DNA of 42,121 nt, taken from Gilliamella bombicola. Its GTDB lineage: Bacteria > Pseudomonadota > Gammaproteobacteria > Enterobacterales > Orbaceae. The stretch lies in NCBI RefSeq assembly GCF_900094945.1, contig NZ_FMAQ01000016.1:1-42121 (forward strand), given 5' to 3'. Positions 1-7,578 of the stretch are shown piece after piece. The position numbers and the translations under genes were made by a program. The notes beneath the pieces are model-generated. The model did not search any database and was not told the origin of the DNA. It was given only the letters and a program-made list of their open reading frames with translations. Every line of letters begins with the position of its first letter. Position 1 is the stretch's first letter.

Positions 1-225
1 CGGCGGACAAATTTGTCTGGAACAAATTTGAACATCTGAGCACAGCGAAGATGGCCTCGAAGAGGCGAGTATCAGGATGATACGAGTAGCGTAGCCGTAG
101 GCCACATTCTGTAGCCAAAGCGTGGGATTGCAAAGGGAATTCGCTTTAATTCCCTTTGCTCGGACGTGGTCACTGTGGCTATTTTGTTCACCCAAGGTCA
201 AAACGTCCGAAACCTTGCCGTACTA
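1..225 (-). repeat. Structured repeat, copy A
   Basis: Read on the minus strand, this segment shares about 130 bases with the two copies at 41466-41595 and 41888-42010, including the run from GGTTTCGGACG to GGCCTACGGCTAC. Beyond that (below position 90) it diverges into its own tail. The tail has three perfect hairpins: 69-74 with 78-83, 54-58 with 62-66, and 8-16 with 22-30. It lies downstream of the adhesin-like gene and its terminator, in the same direction. The left edge is cut by the window, so the full length is unknown. No open frame is conserved between copies. Confidence 0.85.
91..210 (-). ncRNA. Candidate structured RNA core, copy A
   Basis: In minus-strand order the elements are: outer stem TCGGACGT (203-210) with ACGTCCGA (160-167); a 12-bp hairpin with lower stem GCAAA (148-159 with 130-141) and loop AAAGCG (142-147); CGCTTT (117-122), complementary to that loop; then GGCTAC (111-116) with GTGGCC (100-105), which contains a G-U pair. 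GTGGCC can also pair with the next GGCTAC (91-96) across a 3-nt loop. The same plan with compensatory stem changes is found at 41470-41589 and 41892-42008. Transcription is not shown by the sequence; function unknown. Confidence 0.55.
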
Positions 226-296
226 TAAATAGACCACAAATTTAAACCGCCACAGCATTATCCACTAGGATTGCCATCGACACTTTCAGCGTCGCC

Positions 297-318
297 GGCG
301 GCGGGGGCGGGGGCGGCG
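297..318 (+). other. G-rich tract, possible G-quadruplex
   Basis: The plus strand has five closely spaced G runs (2, 2, 5, 5 and 2 Gs) separated by single C bases. This could fold into a two-layer or mixed quadruplex. It stands out in an otherwise AT-rich window. It sits between the terminator of the adhesin-like gene and repeat copy A. Folding is inferred from the pattern only. Confidence 0.45.
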
Positions 319-356
319 CGATTGTAGCTTCACCACAACAACGCAACCCTAAGGGA

Positions 357-382
357 AAACGCCCAACTTATGCGGGGGCGTT
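357..382 (-). terminator. Terminator-like hairpin after the adhesin-like gene
   Basis: On the minus strand AACGCCC is followed by an 11-12 nt loop and GGGCGTT, then a short T run. It lies about 75 nt past the stop codon of the adhesin-like gene and upstream of repeat copy A in the same direction. Confidence 0.6.
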
Positions 383-457
383 ATTCTTTGTTAGATTGTC
401 CTCTCAAGCACCATAACCGCCCCCGCAGCCTAAGGATTAAGGACTAAGAAATAAAAG

Positions 458-2074
458 CTAAGGTGTGGTGCAAATAGCCCGACCGCCGTTCTCGCCGAAG
501 TTGACGGAGCCGTCGACCGACTTGACACGGTAGGCAGCGCGAACATTTATTCTTCTGCCTGCCCAATAATTGCCGTCGACGAAGCCAATACCGTAGCCGC
601 TCACTTTTCCCCACTCCGAGAAAAAACCAGCACCTATGTAACGCATGAGATAATCACCAGATGAACGAGGCGTTGCGCCTAAATTGTTATGGTTTGAATT
701 GGTTAAATCCCCGACATCTGAAAGACGATAACCCGAAGAACGACACCAAGATATTTGAGAAGGCAGAGCAAACGGGGTACCACGATAGATGAACCACCGC
801 CTCAACACAAATCCATACTTCACCTCATGACCTCGACCATCCCTACCGACCAACTCAAATGTCTGTGGCAAAGATGATACATAATCGCTTAACGTTACCC
901 GTGTTACATAACTAGATTTATCTCTAATCCATATATCTTCGTCTGCGCCTTGTTTTGGCAATCTCCAACTCACCGTTACTCCTTGACTACCACTTGAGTT
1001 AACTGTCCAACTCAACTGACTTGCATCGATTCCAGCTATGTCCAAATCAAAATACAATCCTCTAGCACCTGTAGTTGGAAAGTTTTGGCCGTAAGATGAT
1101 GGATTTGTAGACTGAGTTAAAAAACCCTTTGTAGGAGACCATATGTTAGCTGGGCCTGCATAGCGAGGATTATCTCTAGAATCGATGCCAGTTGTACCAC
1201 CCAACAACAAATTAGGCCTTGCGTAACAAACACGTGGAACACTGTCATACGGATTGATATAATAATCCACCGTAGCTCCACTAAAACTGGTTCTATTAGG
1301 AACACCATACTGTGTCTGTAAATATCCCCCTGTACTACTTAAAGTTACCCTATAAGGAGCCTTACATACATCTAAATCATCACTACGACCAACGGTATTG
1401 CCATCCTTATCCCTAAACGATACCGATATATTCCCCGATGCGGTAACTCCATTAGCACCCTGTCCATCACCATCATCATCACGCCAATAATTATATCGAG
1501 TGATTAAATCACTTATACTCACTGAACTAACCGATGACGGGACTATCATATCTATATCATCCAAAGTATTCCCTGAATAAGGCAATTTTATTGGATTTGA
1601 TACACTTGATGTATTAGTAGACGGCGTGATTACCCGACCATTGTGAAACTCAATAGACAATAAACTATCTGTTGATATTGCCTTTGTCCGACCACCGTCG
1701 AACGTTAAATATGGCGCACTACCTTCAATGACCCTTGATGTATGTGCCGTTAATGCCACAGAACTCTGTGTATAGGACAATAACAACAATGCCGCAAAGA
1801 ATAATGCCAATTTAGATAAAAATGAAGGTCTAAACAATAATGGCGGTTTGAATACTAATGGCGGTCTTAATATCCACTTGGATATCGACGATAATTTTGT
1901 CGAAGAACCCGCCGAAAACATCGCCTGAAAAAACCTCGATGACGGCGTCGATTTCGCTACGCGAAATGACTTCGGTGATGAAAATAAGAACTGTGTCTGA
2001 TTTAGACTACGGTGAAATTGAAAAAGATTTAAGGCATAGGTTTGGCAGGCCATGTGCCATGTGCCATGTGCCAT
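458..2074 (-). CDS. Secreted adhesin-like surface protein with C-terminal DUF823-type region
   Basis: This 538-residue protein has a hydrophobic signal-like segment at about residues 86-108 (LALFFAALLLLSYTQSSVA), preceded by an unusually long basic N-terminus with imperfect hexapeptide repeats (RPPLVF, KPPLLF). The rest is Ser/Thr/Gly-rich and looks extracellular. The C-terminal part, with W-C, GYRL..VGDLTN and IGAGFFSEWG-type motifs ending in CTTP, recalls the DUF823 / intimin-invasin tip region; that assignment is from memory of the family. No beta-barrel or autotransporter domain is visible, so how it would be anchored is unclear. The start is uncertain. The frame opens inside a heptamer repeat at 2051-2074; an ATG at 1921 (residue 52) is a plausible alternative. 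Its base composition is richer in GC than its neighbours, and it stands between repeat copy A and the accessory genes, which suggests variable or acquired DNA. Confidence 0.6.
   Translation of the reverse strand: MAHGTWHMACQTYALNLFQFHRSLNQTQFLFSSPKSFRVAKSTPSSRFFQAMFSAGSSTKLSSISKWILRPPLVFKPPLLFRPSFLSKLALFFAALLLLSYTQSSVALTAHTSRVIEGSAPYLTFDGGRTKAISTDSLLSIEFHNGRVITPSTNTSSVSNPIKLPYSGNTLDDIDMIVPSSVSSVSISDLITRYNYWRDDDGDGQGANGVTASGNISVSFRDKDGNTVGRSDDLDVCKAPYRVTLSSTGGYLQTQYGVPNRTSFSGATVDYYINPYDSVPRVCYARPNLLLGGTTGIDSRDNPRYAGPANIWSPTKGFLTQSTNPSSYGQNFPTTGARGLYFDLDIAGIDASQLSWTVNSSGSQGVTVSWRLPKQGADEDIWIRDKSSYVTRVTLSDYVSSLPQTFELVGRDGRGHEVKYGFVLRRWFIYRGTPFALPSQISWCRSSGYRLSDVGDLTNSNHNNLGATPRSSGDYLMRYIGAGFFSEWGKVSGYGIGFVDGNYWAGRRINVRAAYRVKSVDGSVNFGENGGRAICTTP
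2051..2074 (-). repeat. Heptamer tandem repeat over the start codons
   Basis: Three full copies of CATGTGC plus CAT on the plus strand (ATGGCAC units on the minus strand). Each unit carries an ATG, and 7 is not a multiple of 3, so successive ATGs lie in different frames. ATGs at 2074 and 2053 share the frame of the adhesin-like gene. An upstream ATG at 2088, preceded by AGGA at 8 nt, is out of frame and opens a short reading frame of about 19 codons. Confidence 0.7.
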
Positions 2075-2109
2075 ACATGGTAACGCATTTCGATTATCCT
2101 GTCAAGTAA

Positions 2110-2419
2110 ATTTTTGTTTTATCTTAATTTTTTATAACTGACTGCTCAACTAATGAGCACTCCCTTGCTTTAAAAGCGCTTAAATTATAACCGCTTGATT
2201 AATAATGCGCTAGCTTTTTTGTTAAAAATTTGTAAAGATTTGTTAACCCTGCCAATTGATTACAGAATAAACTTAATAAAATATAATAAGTTAAATCAGT
2301 TTATTTTATTGAGTTTGATTGGCTGTTATGCGGTGAATTGATGATTTAGATGTTGCTAATTTAATGATATACCACTACCCTTTAGGCTGTTTGCGATTAA
2401 TATATATGGACGATAATTA
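2110..2419. other. Divergent intergenic region
   Basis: About 310 AT-rich bases separate the adhesin-like gene (minus) from the Sel1-repeat gene (plus). It must hold promoters in both directions, but I cannot single out convincing -35/-10 pairs. A small inverted repeat, TGCTCA-ACTAA-TGAGCA, lies near 2142-2158. No further RNA gene or reading frame is evident. Confidence 0.5.
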
Positions 2420-5062
2420 ATGCGAAATTTAAAATTATTATCTTTATTTTCAATGGTATGTGCTTTTTCAAGTGATGCCTTTGCCGATACAATTTCACAA
2501 AACGTTTGGTCTTTGGCTATAAATAAGCACGATAGTGTCGCTCAATATACAGTTGCTCATGCTTATAACCCTTTGGTTGAAAATAAAGATTTGGACTGTG
2601 AAACAAATCAGTTTTATCTCAAGTCAAAAAATAAAAAATTGCAAGGATGCTATGATAAATCGGCCGATAAATATATCGAATTTTTAACTAAAGCAGCCGA
2701 AAATTCATCCCCATCCCCCCTTGCCCAAACAGACTTGGGCATCGCCTATATTGAGGGAGAATTAGTCGCTAAAGATATTAAAAAAGGTTTGTATTGGTTA
2801 GAAAAGGCCGCATCCCCCATTTCAGATAAAGCAAAACTTAGTCTAACTGAAGGAAACAGTAAATTTGACAAGCAATTAATGAAAAATGGCGTAGGTCTAG
2901 CTCAATATGTATTAGGTAAACTTTATCATCAAGGCATAGAGGTTAAAGCTGATTATGATAAAGCAATAAAATACTATGAAATGGCAAGCCAAAGTGATGA
3001 TTTTGGATCTTACGATGCACCGCAATATCAACTTTATCAACTTTATAAAAATAAAGTTAATAACCCCAAAATGGCTTTATATTGGCTTGAACAGAGTTTG
3101 GGGAATATGAAATATAATGATGAATGGGATGCAGCAACCGAGATAGTCGACTATTTTTTGGACGGAGGCCAGATAGATGGTTCAAAATCAGAACAACCTA
3201 ATTACCCATGGGCAGCTAAATGGTTAATTGAATTTGTAAAAGGTCGATCACTTAAAGATGAGACTAGGCAAAAAATGGCTTTTCAACTAGCTTGGCTTTA
3301 TTTAAACGGTTTAGGCGTTGAAAGGGATCCCAAGGAAGCGGCAACATATTATCATTTAGGGATGAACATTAATCCTGATGTTAATTTCGATATTCAATCG
3401 TCTAATGAGCAAACCCTGCAAGAGCAGTTTTTACTTAATGTAATTAAACCTATTTATGAAAATATCGATAATAACCAAACAATTGAATATAGTGCTTTTT
3501 TTGAAACAATTTATCCTGATAAATTTAAAAAAATACAAGCTACACTCGATTATGCCAATAATCTTTATATTGAAAACGCCAGTAAAACCGTAGAAGCGAT
3601 TTTTGGTGATAATTTAAAAGATGAACAAATTTTTTATGCTCAACTTGACAAAGAGCTACAATCCTATAGCGATTTAGAAGAATTCCCTCATACTTCTCCT
3701 TTGCTGGCATTAGCTCAACATCGTGGAATTGCTTATGGTTTTTATCGTGATGCTGAAAACCTTATGGGTAAGTCAAGCAATGAATTAATCAAGCTTTACC
3801 AAGCTGCATTGAAAATTGAGCCAAATAATCCAATAATTTTATACCGATTTGGTACGTTATATGATTTTATTCTTCAAGATACCAACACAGCAATATCATA
3901 TTACAAGCAGGCCGCTGATTTAGGGGATGCAGTGGCAAATTATCGGTTAGGGGTCATTTATTATTTAGGCAAAAACATTGAGCAAAATTATCATGAAGCT
4001 TGGCGATATCTTGACTTGGCGGCAAAACAATATTATGTGCCAGCACAAAATTTTTTGATCACTATCGACAAATCACACCCTGAATTTGAATGGTTAACTA
4101 CACAATACATTGAGCATCAGCAAACTTACCGTTCACCAACGGTAATGGTTGATGGTGAGGATTGGCTAAAGGTACAAAAGGCAAATAATCCGTCACCTAA
4201 AGTGATTTATCATCTTACAAAACATAATTCTGATCGTAATGGTCTAAAAACTTATGAGGGTTGCAAAGCCGCAATTGAGTTGGCAACACAGGGCAATACC
4301 TTGGCGCAGAGAGAATTAGTTAAACAATTAAATAAGAATTATTTTCTTTGTACACCAGAGCAAAATTTAATTTTTTCTTGGATTGATAGCATCTATAGGG
4401 ATGATCAATATAAGCAATTCTTAAAATTGAAATACTATAAATTTACCAAAACAGATGAGCAATATCAAAAAGAGCTTAATAATTTAGCAGATAACCAAAA
4501 TCATTATGCGATCATTGAATTATTGAATAATACTCAGAGATATTACGATTCAAGAGATGATAATTACCTTTCAAAAATCAAAATGTTGCTTAAGTCAGGT
4601 AATGTTAGTGCTGCCGAATTACTTATCAGATATTATACTTTAGATTCTTATTTAAATTCTGATTATCATCAAATTCCCAATAGCATTTACCAACATACTA
4701 AAGCGATTTTATTAAGGAATGATTTAGCCAATTATGTTTCGGCATTGCCTGAACAGACTTATACCGAGCCGAAATATATTTATGCTGATAACATGCTTTC
4801 ATCTTCTGATATTTATCAAATGTGGTTTGAACTTGCCGATATGCATGAGCAAGGTGTTGATATTCCAAAAAATAACATTTTTGCCTATGTTTGGTACAGT
4901 TTATTGGTAGAGCATAATCAAACCCAAGCATTAAATAAAGTACAAGAATTAAAAGCACAATTAACAGCAGAAGAATTAACAAAAACGAATGATAAACTTA
5001 ATCAATACCGTAATTTATATCGTTTTCTTCCTTTAACCCATGTGGAATTAAACCAAGAATAG
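2420..5062 (+). CDS. Exported Sel1-repeat (TPR-like) protein
   Basis: This 880-residue protein starts with a clear signal peptide (residues 1-22, ending SSDAFA before DTISQ), so it is likely periplasmic or surface-exposed. Several Sel1-type helical repeats are visible: around residues 100-130, 155-190, 195-230, 285-320, 465-540 and near 810-845. Their signature is A-x-x-x-L-G-x-x-Y with ..A..YY..A. Sel1 repeats usually scaffold protein contacts; no catalytic motif is seen. It is far longer than typical Sel1 proteins of 200-400 residues. A small membrane protein follows after 39 nt, so the two are probably co-transcribed. Sel1 proteins near type VI effectors sometimes act as immunity or adaptor proteins. 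The nearby putative effectors make that possible here, but nothing in the sequence proves it. Confidence 0.75.
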   Translation: MRNLKLLSLFSMVCAFSSDAFADTISQNVWSLAINKHDSVAQYTVAHAYNPLVENKDLDCETNQFYLKSKNKKLQGCYDKSADKYIEFLTKAAENSSPSPLAQTDLGIAYIEGELVAKDIKKGLYWLEKAASPISDKAKLSLTEGNSKFDKQLMKNGVGLAQYVLGKLYHQGIEVKADYDKAIKYYEMASQSDDFGSYDAPQYQLYQLYKNKVNNPKMALYWLEQSLGNMKYNDEWDAATEIVDYFLDGGQIDGSKSEQPNYPWAAKWLIEFVKGRSLKDETRQKMAFQLAWLYLNGLGVERDPKEAATYYHLGMNINPDVNFDIQSSNEQTLQEQFLLNVIKPIYENIDNNQTIEYSAFFETIYPDKFKKIQATLDYANNLYIENASKTVEAIFGDNLKDEQIFYAQLDKELQSYSDLEEFPHTSPLLALAQHRGIAYGFYRDAENLMGKSSNELIKLYQAALKIEPNNPIILYRFGTLYDFILQDTNTAISYYKQAADLGDAVANYRLGVIYYLGKNIEQNYHEAWRYLDLAAKQYYVPAQNFLITIDKSHPEFEWLTTQYIEHQQTYRSPTVMVDGEDWLKVQKANNPSPKVIYHLTKHNSDRNGLKTYEGCKAAIELATQGNTLAQRELVKQLNKNYFLCTPEQNLIFSWIDSIYRDDQYKQFLKLKYYKFTKTDEQYQKELNNLADNQNHYAIIELLNNTQRYYDSRDDNYLSKIKMLLKSGNVSAAELLIRYYTLDSYLNSDYHQIPNSIYQHTKAILLRNDLANYVSALPEQTYTEPKYIYADNMLSSSDIYQMWFELADMHEQGVDIPKNNIFAYVWYSLLVEHNQTQALNKVQELKAQLTAEELTKTNDKLNQYRNLYRFLPLTHVELNQE

Positions 5063-5101
5063 GTATGTTTAAGTTTAGTGAGTTAATATAGGATATTAGG
5101 G

Positions 5102-5425
5102 ATGAATGATTCAATTATTATATCAAGCAAAACAACTTCCCGCTCAAAATTTTGGGTATTTGCTATAGTGTTATTAATATTAACAATAAGTGGCGGATAT
5201 TATTTATGGCAGGAAAATAATCTTTCCATTCAATCATTTTTCCCTATCAAGGAAAAGGTGGTAAAAATTTATGATACAAATCAAGAACTTTATAATTCTA
5301 GAGGTCAAACCGTTGCATTTAAATGCATTGTATCGATCAAATATGGCGATAACCCAATAAGTTATAATTTTATTTCTAGCTATGATAATGAGCAAAAATT
5401 TCTTGAAAATTGTATACCACTATAA
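5102..5425 (+). CDS. Small single-pass membrane protein, function unknown
   Basis: This 107-residue protein has one transmembrane segment at about residues 17-35 (FWVFAIVLLILTISGGYYL) after a short polar N-terminus rich in Ser, Thr and Lys. The remaining 70 residues, which by the positive-inside rule should lie outside the cytoplasm, contain two cysteines (FKCIV and LENCIPL) that could form a disulfide. I do not recognise the family. It follows the Sel1-repeat gene by 39 nt and is closed by a strong terminator, so it looks like the second gene of a two-gene unit. A role as partner of the Sel1 protein is inference from position only. Confidence 0.6.
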   Translation: MNDSIIISSKTTSRSKFWVFAIVLLILTISGGYYLWQENNLSIQSFFPIKEKVVKIYDTNQELYNSRGQTVAFKCIVSIKYGDNPISYNFISSYDNEQKFLENCIPL

Positions 5426-5440
5426 AACCAAATAACAATA

Positions 5441-5466
5441 AACACGGGATTTTGCCCGTGTTTTTG
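5441..5466 (+). terminator. Rho-independent terminator
   Basis: AACACGGG (5441-5448) pairs with CCCGTGTT (5455-5462) around a 6-nt loop, followed by a T-rich run. It lies between convergent genes and, read on the minus strand, could also end the 5503-7324 unit. Confidence 0.9.
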
Positions 5467-5502
5467 TTTCCAGAACTGAATAAAACACTCAACAACTAAC
5501 CA

Positions 5503-6489
5503 TTATTGCCCATGGCTGTCATCGTGGTTTTCGGTATGAATAACGTTAATATAGCTAGGGATGGCTGGCGTATTAACATAAAAGAATGCCCATTGAATCC
5601 CGTCTATTTTTTTAGTTTGACGTAAATATTGTTTTAGTAATATATCGTCCTGAGAATCATCTTCTGATTGCTGATGTATATAATGATCAATAAACTCATT
5701 ATATGTATCTTCATCAGTCGCTAAATATCCATTGTGATTTTCACAATATTGTTTATATAAATCGAATAATTTGTCGACAAAAACATTATATTCTTTTTCA
5801 ATATCAAACGTTTTAGGATTACTATACCCCAAAGTCGCAAAAATCTTATCAGCAATAGCAGAACCGGATTTTGATTTTTTTAATGCAGAAGAGAATAAAT
5901 AAGTTGGTAAAATAAAAAATAATCCCATAACAGCCATAAGAAGTAGCGAAAAATTATTTTTAGAAAAGGCCATTACTACAAAATAAAAGAAAGTAAATAC
6001 CCCCAATCCTCCAGCACCAATAAGGAAAAGACGCGGTAAAATAGGTATATTTAGTTTTGAATTGCCAGCTTCTGTTCCCTCTGTTGCATAAGGATGTAAC
6101 CATAAAAGCTTATCGGCAGGACGGCGTAATGCATAAGCAAAATAGCTTCCACCAGCTAGTGGATCAACAACCGCCTCCACGTAGTCTCCCTCATTAAAAA
6201 AGGTTCGACAAAATGCGCCTTCAATCACCTTATCACCTAATTTACAGCAAAAATACTGCTCAATATCGGCTGTATCGTAATCAATTTTTTCAATTTTTGC
6301 TGAAGTTATTTTCATACTATTAGCCATAGAAACTAAATCTAAATGCCCTATTGTGAGTAAATTGACATCAGGGCGTCCAGCTAGTTTGCGAGCATTAAGA
6401 TAACTTTCTCGCGTGTCATAGACCTCCAGATCGGTGATATAACCAGTAATAATTTGGTAATAATGGCTATCGCCTATATTCTGTTCCAT
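5503..6489 (-). CDS. Putative type VI secretion system effector-like membrane protein (paralogue 1)
   Basis: This 328-residue protein has a soluble N-terminal part of about 145 residues, two transmembrane segments (about 152-174 and 180-200) and a charged C-terminal part. The N-terminal part contains CCKLGDKVIEG and FFNEGDYVE (97-105), followed by an AYALRRP..LLW motif. I associate these with a family annotated in enteric bacteria as putative type VI secretion system effectors; that link is from memory and the activity is unknown. AAGGAAT lies ahead of the ATG at normal spacing. The gene lies 37 nt after the paralogous gene at 6527-7324, which it resembles in layout and in the EGDYVE motif, so the pair probably arose by duplication. 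No secretion-system structural gene (VgrG, Hcp, PAAR) is present in the window. Confidence 0.5.
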   Translation of the reverse strand: MEQNIGDSHYYQIITGYITDLEVYDTRESYLNARKLAGRPDVNLLTIGHLDLVSMANSMKITSAKIEKIDYDTADIEQYFCCKLGDKVIEGAFCRTFFNEGDYVEAVVDPLAGGSYFAYALRRPADKLLWLHPYATEGTEAGNSKLNIPILPRLFLIGAGGLGVFTFFYFVVMAFSKNNFSLLLMAVMGLFFILPTYLFSSALKKSKSGSAIADKIFATLGYSNPKTFDIEKEYNVFVDKLFDLYKQYCENHNGYLATDEDTYNEFIDHYIHQQSEDDSQDDILLKQYLRQTKKIDGIQWAFFYVNTPAIPSYINVIHTENHDDSHGQ

Positions 6490-6526
6490 ATTTTTTATTC
6501 CTTATATTTATCTGTTGAATTATTTG

Positions 6527-7324
6527 TTATTTTTTGTTTCGTTCATCAATGACTTTAACCCAATTAGGTAAAGTTGGCGTTCTACAGTAGTAATTTGTTA
6601 ATGCTTTAAATTCTTTGAATTTTTCAAAGTCCGGGCTCTGTGGATCGTTAAATATTTCAGGATCATTGATTCGATACAATTTTTTAAAGCGTTCCTTTTC
6701 TTTTTCAGAATCATATTTCCACGGTTTTTCATACCCAAAACAGGCATAAATTTGATTAGAAATAAAAGAGTATCCTCCTCCACCTATCAAAAAAGAAACA
6801 ATAATTGCAATGATCCACCCCAAAAAACAGTATTTAAATATGTTAAAAATATAATTTAATGAACAATCGTTAACTAGTTCAATAATTAACAAAATAAGTA
6901 GGAAAACAACGGCAAATACCGTCATCAAAATAAAAATAACTTTTAAAAGTGGGAACGTTGTTAAACCAATATGTTGCGGGAAAATTATCGCATGTTGTTT
7001 CGGAATTCGTACGGCATAAGGCTGGTAAACATCATTTTTTTTCGGCTTAACAAGCATTTCAACATAATCGCCCTCATTAAAACCAATCCTGTTAAGCCTT
7101 CCCTCTACTTTTTTATTGCCGATCTGGCAACAAAAGCGTTGCCCCCTTAAAGGCGGACGACAACAAATAAAAAAGCAAATCAATGCTATAATTGAACAAA
7201 ACACCGCATAAAAATCTTTTTCTATTCGATCCGTCATCGTCAGCTTAGTGTCAGTTTGTTGCGGATTTTTATCTACTTGTAAACAACTTACAGTTCCTTT
7301 TAATAAGTAAAAATCATTCCTCAT
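6527..7324 (-). CDS. Putative type VI secretion system effector-like membrane protein (paralogue 2)
   Basis: This 265-residue protein has the same plan as its downstream neighbour: a CCQIGNKKVEG motif, GFNEGDYVE (81-89), YAVRIP (103-108), then two membrane segments (about 127-150 and 162-180) and a charged C-terminus with a KYDSEKE stretch. It differs in having an extra hydrophobic segment at residues 39-56 and a shorter C-terminal part. It is the first gene of the minus-strand pair, so the promoter should lie in 7325-7578. Function is unknown; the effector label is as tentative as for the neighbour. The two could also be effector and immunity derivatives of one ancestor. Confidence 0.45.
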   Translation of the reverse strand: MRNDFYLLKGTVSCLQVDKNPQQTDTKLTMTDRIEKDFYAVFCSIIALICFFICCRPPLRGQRFCCQIGNKKVEGRLNRIGFNEGDYVEMLVKPKKNDVYQPYAVRIPKQHAIIFPQHIGLTTFPLLKVIFILMTVFAVVFLLILLIIELVNDCSLNYIFNIFKYCFLGWIIAIIVSFLIGGGGYSFISNQIYACFGYEKPWKYDSEKEKERFKKLYRINDPEIFNDPQSPDFEKFKEFKALTNYYCRTPTLPNWVKVIDERNKK

Positions 7325-7578
7325 TAACTCTATACCTTGTTGAATTTCATAATTAAAATACCAAATAATTTTATAGCATGATTAAGCTATTAACCACAAT
7401 AAAAATTAATTCATTTAATATTTAACTCAAAATAAGTTACTTAATTTTGAACATTTATTCAAAATTATCAATTAAAAACAAAGTGTTGGATTGATTAAAT
7501 TGATCCACTTTTCCTATTCAATCAGTTTGAGTATATAATAGTCGCTTTGTTGATAAAACCGTCAAAATAGAGGTTGTG

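Noticed and set aside
1-90. GGA-bearing hairpin loops on the plus strand of copy A and the minus strand of B and C, resembling a CsrA-sponge RNA (ACAGGGATGT even matches the CsrA consensus).
   Set aside because: The G-U pairs in the core place the structured RNA on the opposite strand, where the loops read TCC. Few GGA sites lie in loops compared with CsrB-type RNAs.
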